Source: Geodermatophilaceae bacterium URHA0031
GTDB taxonomy: Bacteria > Actinomycetota > Actinomycetes > Mycobacteriales > Geodermatophilaceae
Length of the DNA: 64,000 nucleotides
Direction: 5' to 3'
Assembly: GCA_000620205.1 (NCBI GenBank)
Contig: JHVP01000003.1
Span: 124,001 to 188,000, forward strand
Part shown: piece after piece, positions 37,286 through 43,730 of the stretch
How positions within the stretch are numbered: position 1 is the stretch's first letter
Layout of the letters: each line of letters begins with the position of its first letter
The notes under the pieces: model-generated
Seen by the model: only the letters and a program-made list of their open reading frames with translations
Database searches by the model: none
Told to the model about the DNA's origin: nothing
Made by a program: the position numbers and the translations under genes

Positions 37286-37804
37286 TCACCAGAGCGGGCC
37301 GTCGCGCCAGTCGCAGGTGAGCTCGCCGGCCGGGTCGAGCCGCGCGGTGACGGGCAGGACGAACACGGCCCCGTCCTCGTCCGGCGTCCGGACCCTCCCC
37401 GCCGGGGTGAGTGCCGAGACCGGCCCCCGCCACGACTGCCAGCCCAGCGATCGGTACAGCGGCCACCCGTCGGGGGTGGCGCTGAGCGCACCGAGCTCGT
37501 AGGCGCCGCGGATGACCGTCTCCAGCGCGGCCATCACCGCCGTGCCGTGGCCGCGGCGCCGCACGTCGGCGGCCACGCCGACGGCCTCGACGTACCCGGT
37601 GCGCCAGGCCCGCCCACCGTGCAGGAAGCGCCGCTGGACGACCGAACCGTGGGCGACGAGCCGGCCCCCCTCGTGGACCAGGGCGTGCATGCCACCGAGG
37701 GCGTGCGCCCAGTCCTCGTCGTCGAACTGGAGGAAGGCCCCGCGCAGCAGCGCCGCCGCGGCGTCCAGCGTCGCGGCGTCGAGCTGTGCGGTGTGCGCGA
37801 TCAC
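37286..37804 (-). CDS. Aminoglycoside 2'-N-acetyltransferase-like GNAT, AAC(2')-I family
   Basis: A 172-residue GNAT protein that matches, from memory, the chromosomal AAC(2')-Ic of Mycobacterium over most of its length: WAHALGGMHALVHEGGRL, VVQRRFLHGGRAWRTGYVEA, the acetyl-CoA loop DVRRRGHGTAVMAAL, RGAYELGALSATPDG, then RTPDEDGAVFVLPV and the end TCDWRDGPLW. Family enzymes acetylate the 2' amine of gentamicin or tobramycin; the native role may differ. GTG 37804 is chosen to match family length (about 180); GTG 37816 is an alternative. It follows the ring-cleavage genes on the same strand by 56 bases. Confidence 0.85.
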   Translation of the reverse strand: MIAHTAQLDAATLDAAAALLRGAFLQFDDEDWAHALGGMHALVHEGGRLVAHGSVVQRRFLHGGRAWRTGYVEAVGVAADVRRRGHGTAVMAALETVIRGAYELGALSATPDGWPLYRSLGWQSWRGPVSALTPAGRVRTPDEDGAVFVLPVTARLDPAGELTCDWRDGPLW

Positions 37805-37860
37805 GACGCCGGCCACCGGCCCATCGTGGTCCGGCCGCGACTCCCCCGGGAGTGGTCCCC

Positions 37861-38220
37861 TCAGGTGGCGATGTCGGGGTAGGGCAGCGAGAGGTGCGCC
37901 ATCGCCCTGCCGTAGGCCCGCTGGTACTCCAGCGGGCCGTGGTCGCGCTCGAACATGGCGATGAACAGGGTCAGCGTGAGGAACGGGTGCGCACCCATCT
38001 CGAACAGCGTCACGTGGTCGTGCTCGCGCAGCGCCCGCCGCTCGTCCTCGGTGAACGACAGCCACGTCGTCCGCTCGGCGTCGGTGCAGTTGAGCAGCCG
38101 GCCGGCCATCTCGGCCTCCCACCACCCCACCGTGCCGGCCGGGTCGGTGCGGTAGCGCTCGGTCAGCTCGGGGTCGCGGTCGACGGTGTAGAGGAACTTG
38201 TCCAGCAGGTACCTGCTCAT
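37861..38220 (-). CDS. LigA-like small subunit of an extradiol ring-opening dioxygenase
   Basis: A 119-residue all-helical protein of the LigA superfamily. It starts MSRYLLDKFLYTVDRDPELT, has the typical ER-Y region followed by GWWEAEMAGRLLN and LTEDERRAL-like FTEDERRALREHD. In protocatechuate 4,5-dioxygenase this alpha subunit caps the active site of LigB. It overlaps the LigB-like gene by four bases (ATGA), which indicates a 1:1 complex. The tail with HPFLTLTLFIAMFERDHG is longer than in Sphingobium LigA. The substrate is not determined. Confidence 0.82.
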   Translation of the reverse strand: MSRYLLDKFLYTVDRDPELTERYRTDPAGTVGWWEAEMAGRLLNCTDAERTTWLSFTEDERRALREHDHVTLFEMGAHPFLTLTLFIAMFERDHGPLEYQRAYGRAMAHLSLPYPDIAT

Positions 38221-39098
38221 GCCGGCGCCCCCGTGCCGGTCGGGACCCCGTTCGGGTACCAGGTGAAGTAGGCCTCCATCGTGTGGAACAGGTCGAGGGT
38301 GTCGACGTGGTCGGCCTTCTGGCCCTCGCCGGCGACGCCCATCATCAGCATGAAGTCCATGAACCCGTGGGTGGCGTTCCCCGGGGAGTGCAGCGACTCC
38401 AGGGACACCTCCGCGAGGCAGCCCCCGATGTCGCCGCCGGCGATCCACTCCACCGCCCTGCGGTCGAACTCCGGGTCGGGGCCGTGCTCGCCGAACTGGC
38501 GCGGGCCCCCGAGCTCGAGGCTCAGGTGGCCGGTGCCGATGACCGCCACCCGCTTGTCGCTGTCCCAGGACTCCACCATCTCCCGCAGCGCCTTCCCCAG
38601 CTGCACGAAGCGCCGGGGCTGGGGCAGCGGTGGGGCGAAGATGTTGGTGTAGACCGGCACGATCGGCAGGTCGGCCTCGGGCCGCAGCGTGATGATCGGG
38701 CAGGTGATGCTGTGGTCGATCCGCAGCTCGTTGCTGAACGCGAGGTCGAAGTCCCGGTCCAGCCCGTCCCGCAGGATGTGCGCGGCGAGCTCCTCCTCAC
38801 CGCGCAGCGTCATCCGCGGCAGCCCGAACTCTCGCTCCTCGTTGTGCCAGTTCGCGTCGAAGAACGGCGCCTTGCCGACGAGGAACTGTGGCATGTTGTC
38901 CAGCCACAGCTGGTGGAAGTGGTCGCTGCCGACCATCACCAGCACGTCCGGCTCGGCGGCGGTCAGCGTCTGCCGGAACCGCTCGATCTTGGCCACCCAC
39001 TCGTCGGCGAACGGCGGCCGGTCCGCGCCCGTGGCCGTGCTGGCGCGGTAGTAGAACGGGTGGTGGGTGGACGCGATGACCGCGACCAGTTCAGCCAT
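38217..39098 (-). CDS. LigB-type class III extradiol ring-cleavage dioxygenase
   Basis: A 293-residue catalytic subunit that would open a catechol-type ring with O2 and Fe(II). Iron ligands are predicted in VIASTHHPFYYR (His near residue 12) and MVGSDHFHQLW (His near 58), with the glutamate near the C-terminus; the base histidine is in VIGTGHLSLELGGP. Gene-specific residues such as ITCPIITLRPEADLPIVPVY follow the LigB fold. ATG 39098 overlaps the end of the upstream lyase-like gene by eight bases. Gallate- or protocatechuate-like acids are likely substrates (inference). Confidence 0.85.
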   Translation of the reverse strand: MAELVAVIASTHHPFYYRASTATGADRPPFADEWVAKIERFRQTLTAAEPDVLVMVGSDHFHQLWLDNMPQFLVGKAPFFDANWHNEEREFGLPRMTLRGEEELAAHILRDGLDRDFDLAFSNELRIDHSITCPIITLRPEADLPIVPVYTNIFAPPLPQPRRFVQLGKALREMVESWDSDKRVAVIGTGHLSLELGGPRQFGEHGPDPEFDRRAVEWIAGGDIGGCLAEVSLESLHSPGNATHGFMDFMLMMGVAGEGQKADHVDTLDLFHTMEAYFTWYPNGVPTGTGAPA

Positions 39099-39924
39099 GT
39101 CGGCCTCCGTCGGCGTCGTCGGGGTGCAGGGGTGCGGGGACGTAGGGGTCGGGCGCGACCGAGCGGTTGTTGAGGTCGACGGACAGGAAGACGTCGTTGG
39201 CGACCGGGTGCCGCAGCTCCTCGGCGAGCTGCCCGATGAGCCCGGCGGTGCGGGCGAGCAGCGCGAACCCGCGCAGCAGCTCCAGCGGCAGCCCGAGGTC
39301 GGCCAGCGCGGCTCCGCAGACACCGGCGCCGTTGAGCGGCAACGTCCTGCCGAGCACCTGGGGGTGGACCCGGCCGATGGCGGCGAACAGCGACAGGTGG
39401 GGACCGACCTGGCCCTCCTCGGCGGCGATCTCCAGCAGCCGCGGGGTGCGCGGGTCGCCGTCCTTGTGCACGTGGTGGCCCAGCCCGGGCACGAACCGAC
39501 CCGCCGCGCGCTGGGCGGTGACCGTCTCCAGGGCGAGGTCGTCCCAGCCGGCGTCGTCGGTGGGCAGGGTCTGCTGCGCGGTGAGGACGTCGTGCAGGAA
39601 CCGGCCGCAGTCCTCGGTGACGCCGAGGAAGCGGGAGCCGCCGCCGAGCAGCCCGGCGGCGAGTGCGCCCTGCACCGAGTCCGGCGCGGACAGGTAGGTC
39701 AGCCGGGTGACGATCGCGGTCGGGGTGAACCCGTGGTCGGCCAGCGCGGCGAGCACCGCCTCGAACACCCGGGTCTCCCCCGCGCTCGGACGGCGCTGGG
39801 CGGCCAGCCAGAACGCCAGCTCACCGAAGCCGACGCTGCCCATCACGTCGCGGGCCAGGTCCTGTCCGAGCAGGGTGATGCTGTCCCGGCTGGAGGCGCC
39901 CAGCGCCGTGGGGTACTCGTTCAC
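39091..39924 (-). CDS. Citryl-CoA lyase-like protein (citrate synthase superfamily)
   Basis: A 277-residue protein matching the short citryl-CoA-lyase domain of the citrate synthase superfamily. The catalytic histidine region is VPGLGHHVHKDGDPRTPRLL, and the catalytic aspartate region is ANDVFLSVDLNN. LNGAGVCGAALADLGLPLEL fits the C-terminal core. It lacks the large N-terminal lobe of true citrate synthase. Such domains split CoA esters of tertiary alcohols into acetyl-CoA and a keto acid. GTG 39924 overlaps the CoA-transferase stop (GTGA), so the two act together. Confidence 0.78.
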   Translation of the reverse strand: MNEYPTALGASSRDSITLLGQDLARDVMGSVGFGELAFWLAAQRRPSAGETRVFEAVLAALADHGFTPTAIVTRLTYLSAPDSVQGALAAGLLGGGSRFLGVTEDCGRFLHDVLTAQQTLPTDDAGWDDLALETVTAQRAAGRFVPGLGHHVHKDGDPRTPRLLEIAAEEGQVGPHLSLFAAIGRVHPQVLGRTLPLNGAGVCGAALADLGLPLELLRGFALLARTAGLIGQLAEELRHPVANDVFLSVDLNNRSVAPDPYVPAPLHPDDADGGRHG

Positions 39925-41093
39925 CGTTCTCCCCGCAGCCAGCGGCGGATCTCGTCGCCGTGCTCGTCCAGAGCCGGCGGGGGCAGCCGGTAGTCCGGCG
40001 GGGTGTCCGAGAAGCGGATCGGGTTGCGCACCGAGGGCACGGCGGCGTCCCCCTCCCCCACGACTACGACGGGCTCCAGCCCGATCTCCTCGGCGAAGGC
40101 GACGCCCTGGTCGACGGTGTTGATCGGACCGCACGGCACCCCTGCGCCGATGATCGCGTGGAACCAGTCCGACTTCGAGCGGGTGCGCAGCCGTTCGACC
40201 AGCAGCGGGCGCAGCGCGTTCCGGTTCACCGTGCGGTCCTCGTTGTGCACGAACCGGGGGTCGTCGACCAGTTCGGGCACGCCGAGCACCTCGCAGAGCT
40301 TCCGGAACTGGCCGTCGTTGCCGGCGGTGATGACCAGCTCGCCGTCGGCGCAGGGCAGCGGCTCGTAGGGGAACAGGCTCGGGTGGCTGTTGCCCATCCG
40401 GAAGGGGACGACCCCGCCGGCGACGACCGCGCTGGTCTGGTTGACCAGCCCGGACATCGCCGAGGCGAGCAGGTTGACCTCGACCCGCTGGCCGCGGCCG
40501 GTCTCGTGGCGCCGGTTCAGCGCAGACAGGACGCCGATCGTCGCGTGCAGCCCGGCCATGACGTCGAAGACGGCGACGCCGGCGCGGTACGGGTCGCCGC
40601 CCGGGTCTCCGGTGAGGCTCATCAGCCCGGAGATGGCCTGCACGATGAGGTCGTAGCCGGGCAGCTCCGCCCCGCCGGGCTGGCCGCCGAAGCCGGTGAT
40701 GGAGGCGTAGACGACGCCGGGGTTGTCCACCGCGACGGTGTCGTGGTCCAGGCCGAAGCGGGCCAGCCCACCGGGTCTGAAGTTTTCGATCAGGACGTCG
40801 GCCCGCCGGGCGAGCTCGCGGGCCAGCGCGAGGTCGTCGGGGTCGGTGAGGTCCAGGGCGACGGAGCGCTTGTTGCGGTTGACGCCCAGGTAGTAGGTCG
40901 ACACGCCCTCGCGGACCGGCGGCTGCCAGGTGCGGGTGTCGTCGCCGCGTGGTCCCTCGACCTTGACCACCTCGGCGCCCAGGTCGGCCAGCAGCATCGT
41001 CGCGTAGGGACCGGCCAGGATCCGGGAGAAGTCGGCGACCAGGAGCCCGGCGAGCGGCCCGGTGCTCGCGGTGCCCGGGGTGCTCTGAGTCAT
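39921..41093 (-). CDS. CaiB/BaiF family III CoA-transferase
   Basis: A 390-residue family III CoA-transferase, which swaps CoA between carboxylic acids through an aspartyl-CoA intermediate. It has the opening LLVADFSRILAGPYATMLLADLGAEVVKVE-type sequence, seen here as FSRILAGPYATMLLADLG, the conserved NRNKRSVALDL, the catalytic Asp in LPGYDLIVQAISGLMSL, and MGNSHPSLFPYEPL. I start it at ATG 41093 with AGGA five bases upstream; GTG eight codons upstream is an alternative. It is the first gene of the minus-strand catabolic run and lies divergent from the amidohydrolase. Confidence 0.9.
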   Translation of the reverse strand: MTQSTPGTASTGPLAGLLVADFSRILAGPYATMLLADLGAEVVKVEGPRGDDTRTWQPPVREGVSTYYLGVNRNKRSVALDLTDPDDLALARELARRADVLIENFRPGGLARFGLDHDTVAVDNPGVVYASITGFGGQPGGAELPGYDLIVQAISGLMSLTGDPGGDPYRAGVAVFDVMAGLHATIGVLSALNRRHETGRGQRVEVNLLASAMSGLVNQTSAVVAGGVVPFRMGNSHPSLFPYEPLPCADGELVITAGNDGQFRKLCEVLGVPELVDDPRFVHNEDRTVNRNALRPLLVERLRTRSKSDWFHAIIGAGVPCGPINTVDQGVAFAEEIGLEPVVVVGEGDAAVPSVRNPIRFSDTPPDYRLPPPALDEHGDEIRRWLRGER

Positions 41094-41175
41094 CGCCGTC
41101 CTGCACCTCTCCGTCACGACGTCCGCGCTGCGAACGCCTGTCCGTGGCCGCAGTCTCGGAGCGCTGTCGTACGGC

Positions 41176-41215
41176 TGTCAACCGCTGGTCGTCGTCGTCG
41201 ACGGCCCACTTGACA
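41176..41215. promoter_or_regulatory. Divergent promoter region with inverted TTGACA elements
   Basis: TTGACA occurs on the minus strand at 41176-41181 and on the plus strand at 41210-41215, pointing outward with 28 bases between. On the plus side GACAGT lies 17 bases downstream as a weak -10. The symmetric centre is a natural place for the IclR-family regulator encoded at 42818-43645 to bind. Confidence 0.45.
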
Positions 41216-41309
41216 TGTGTCGGCGCTCACAAGACAGTGACCGGACAGGCAGGTGCCCGGCATGCGGACACTCGTCCGTGATCAGCTGCCCACCTCCAGG
41301 AGGCCCCGC

Positions 41310-42797
41310 ATGAGCGCACCGGATCTCACCGGACCGGACACCGGCCGGCCCCTGGTCTTCCGGGGCGGCACCGTGCTGACCATGGACGCCTCGTCCACCG
41401 TGCTGACCGACGCCGACGTGCTGGTGGTCGGGGACCGGATCGAGGCCGTCGGGCCGGCCCTGGAGGTGCCGGCCGGCACCCGGGAGGTCGACGCCCGGGG
41501 CGGCATCGTGATGCCGGGGATGATCGACTCCCACCGGCACATGTGGCAGACCGCCATGCGCGGCTACGGCACGGACTGGACGCTCACCCAGTACTTCGTC
41601 TGGTACTACCTGGAGCACGGCAAGAAGTTCCGGCCGCAGGACATCGCCGCCGGCAACCGGCTGGCGGCCATCGAGTCCCTGGACGCCGGGGTGACCACCA
41701 CCGTCGACTGGTCGCACAACCTGCAGACCGTCGACCACGCCGAGGCAGCGCTCGACGCGCTGCGCTCGGTGCCCGGCCGGTTCGTCCTGGCCTACGGCAA
41801 CATCCAGGCGGGACCCTGGGAGTGGCTCGCCGACCCCGCCGTCCGGTCGTTCCTGGAGCGGCTGCGCGACGCCGGCGACGACCGGTTGGGCGTGCAGATC
41901 GCCTTCGACGTCCTCGGGGATCCGGAGTTCTCCGAGCGGGCGGCCTTCGAGGTGGCCCGGGAACTGGACATCCCGGTCACCACGCACGCCGGCGTGTGGG
42001 GAGCCACCAGCGACACCGGTATCCAGCAGATGTACGACGGCGGCTTCATGACGCCGGAGACGACGTACGTGCACGCGTCGACGCTGACCCGGGACTCCTA
42101 CCAGCGGATCGCGGCGACCGGCGGCTCGATCTCGGTCGCCACCGAGTCCGAGTGCAGCGCAGGGCAGGGGCACGCACCGACCGAGCAGGTGCTGCAGTAC
42201 GGCATCCCGGTGTCGCTGTCCATGGACACCAGCGTGTGGTGGAGCGGCGACATGTTCTCGGCGATGCGGTCGACGTTGAACGCCGACCGGATGTCCGAGC
42301 ACATGACCGCGCACCTGCAGGGCGACACGATCACGCACCTGCGGTTGCGGGCCAAGGACGTGGTCGAGTGGTGCACCCGGGGCGGGGCGCACACCATCGG
42401 CCGGGACGCCGACCTGGGCAGCCTCGAGGTCGGCAAGAAGGCCGACGTCGTGCTGATCAAGAACGAGGACTCGCCGGTGTCGTTCCCGCTGCTGAACCCG
42501 TTCGGGCACGTGGCGTTCCAGGCCCAGCGCGGCGACGTGCACACCGTCGTCGTCGACGGCCGGGTGGTGAAGTCCGACGGGAAGCTGGTCGGCATCGACC
42601 TCGCGCCGGTGCGCGCGGAGATCGAGAACACCATCGACCACCTGCGGGAGGAGTGCGGCGAGGAGGTGTGGCAGGCCGGGATGTTCCCCGAGATGCCGGC
42701 CGCCGAGGCCGCGATCCTGGAGAACCCGTACCAGTACTCGGACTTCAAGGACGAGTCGAAGCGGGCCGGCGGCGAGGGTCGCGTGCTCGGCCGCTGA
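41310..42797 (+). CDS. Metal-dependent amidohydrolase (TrzA/AtzB-like branch)
   Basis: A 495-residue amidohydrolase-superfamily enzyme. Metal ligands are HxH in PGMIDSHRHMWQ (about residues 72-78), His in VTTHAGVWG, His in YVHASTLT and Asp in SLSMDTSVW; the C-terminal strand set contains GSLEVGKKADVVLI. This is the single-metal deaminase/hydrolase branch with 5-methylthioadenosine deaminase and the triazine hydrolases. The start ATG 41310 has AGGAGG seven bases upstream. It heads the divergent operon with the IclR regulator. The context suggests removing an amino or amide group from the aromatic precursor, which is inference. Confidence 0.85.
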   Translation: MSAPDLTGPDTGRPLVFRGGTVLTMDASSTVLTDADVLVVGDRIEAVGPALEVPAGTREVDARGGIVMPGMIDSHRHMWQTAMRGYGTDWTLTQYFVWYYLEHGKKFRPQDIAAGNRLAAIESLDAGVTTTVDWSHNLQTVDHAEAALDALRSVPGRFVLAYGNIQAGPWEWLADPAVRSFLERLRDAGDDRLGVQIAFDVLGDPEFSERAAFEVARELDIPVTTHAGVWGATSDTGIQQMYDGGFMTPETTYVHASTLTRDSYQRIAATGGSISVATESECSAGQGHAPTEQVLQYGIPVSLSMDTSVWWSGDMFSAMRSTLNADRMSEHMTAHLQGDTITHLRLRAKDVVEWCTRGGAHTIGRDADLGSLEVGKKADVVLIKNEDSPVSFPLLNPFGHVAFQAQRGDVHTVVVDGRVVKSDGKLVGIDLAPVRAEIENTIDHLREECGEEVWQAGMFPEMPAAEAAILENPYQYSDFKDESKRAGGEGRVLGR

Positions 42798-42817
42798 TCG
42801 AGGACGAGGGGGAACCG

Positions 42818-43645
42818 GTGGCAGGGCGCGGCGCGGGTCCGGACTTCGTCGAGGCGCTGGCGCGCGGACTGGACGTGCTGTCCTGCTTCGGCGCCGACCG
42901 CCCATTGATGACCCTCTCGGAGGTGGCCGGTGCGGCGGGCCTGGCCCGGCCGACGGCGCGCCGGCTCCTGCTGACCCTGGAGGAGCTGGGGTACGTCCGC
43001 AGCTCCCACGGGGCGTTCCAGCTGACGCCCAAGGTGCTGACCCTCGGCATGGCCTACGTCGGCGCCCTCGGGCTGTGGGACATCGCCCGGCCGCACCTGG
43101 AGGCGCTGGTCGACCGGACCGGGGAGTCCTCGTCGATGGCACAGCTGGACGGGTCGGACATCGTCTACGTCGCCCGGGTCGCGGTACCGAAGCTGATCGC
43201 CCTGCGGGTCGAGATCGGCACCCGCTTCCCGGCGGCGCAGACCTCGCAGGGGAAGGTGCTGCTGGCGGCCCTGCCCCCCGATGAGCTGGCCCGCACCCTG
43301 CAGGAGCCCAGCCGGGCGGGGCTGCCCACCTACATCGGGCGCACCCCCGAGCAGCTGGCCGACGAGCTCACCGAGGTGCGCGCCCGGGGCTGGGCGCTCG
43401 CCGACGAGGAGCTGGCTCCCGGCGTCCGCTCGGTCGCCGCCCCGGTGCGGGACGCGCAGGGTCAGGTGCGCGCGGCGATGAACGTGACGGTGCACGCCGC
43501 GGAGACCTCGACCGAGCGGTTGCTGGGCGAACACCTGCCACACCTGCTGCGCACCGCCGGCGAGATCAGTGCGGAGTGGGCGCTGTGGCAGTCCCGGCCG
43601 CACCGGGACGTGCGGCGCGGACAACCGGGGACCGCGAGCGCGTAG
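42818..43645 (+). CDS. IclR family transcriptional regulator (PcaR/PobR-like)
   Basis: A 275-residue regulator with an N-terminal winged helix (LARGLDVLSCFGADRPLMTL, then SEVAGAAGLARPTARRLLLT with LEELGYV) and the C-terminal IclR effector domain (GESSSMAQLDGSDIVYVARV, TSQGKVLLAALPPDEL, ARGWALADEELAPGVRSVAAP). This layout matches PcaR/PcaU/PobR regulators of aromatic acid catabolism. GTG 42818 has GGGGGA seven bases upstream and follows the amidohydrolase by 20 bases. It probably controls the divergent genes on both sides of 41200. Confidence 0.9.
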   Translation: MAGRGAGPDFVEALARGLDVLSCFGADRPLMTLSEVAGAAGLARPTARRLLLTLEELGYVRSSHGAFQLTPKVLTLGMAYVGALGLWDIARPHLEALVDRTGESSSMAQLDGSDIVYVARVAVPKLIALRVEIGTRFPAAQTSQGKVLLAALPPDELARTLQEPSRAGLPTYIGRTPEQLADELTEVRARGWALADEELAPGVRSVAAPVRDAQGQVRAAMNVTVHAAETSTERLLGEHLPHLLRTAGEISAEWALWQSRPHRDVRRGQPGTASA

Positions 43646-43670
43646 TCGGCGTCCCCCTGCATCGACGGCC

Positions 43671-43702
43671 GTCCTCCCGCGCCAGCGTTGCCGCGGGAGG
43701 AC
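43671..43702. terminator. Terminator between the IclR gene and polA (convergent)
   Basis: GTCCTCCCGCG (43671-43681) and CGCGGGAGGAC (43692-43702) form a perfect 11-bp stem with a ten-base loop. Confidence 0.8.
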
Positions 43703-43707
43703 AGCCC

Positions 43708-43726
43708 CGATCAGATCATCTGATCG
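43708..43726. repeat. Perfect 19-bp palindrome near the polA stop codon
   Basis: CGATCAGATCATCTGATCG is a perfect 9-1-9 palindrome, AT-rich compared with its surroundings, four bases past the polA stop. It may extend the terminator or be a protein-binding site. Confidence 0.7.
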
Positions 43727-43730
43727 ATGT

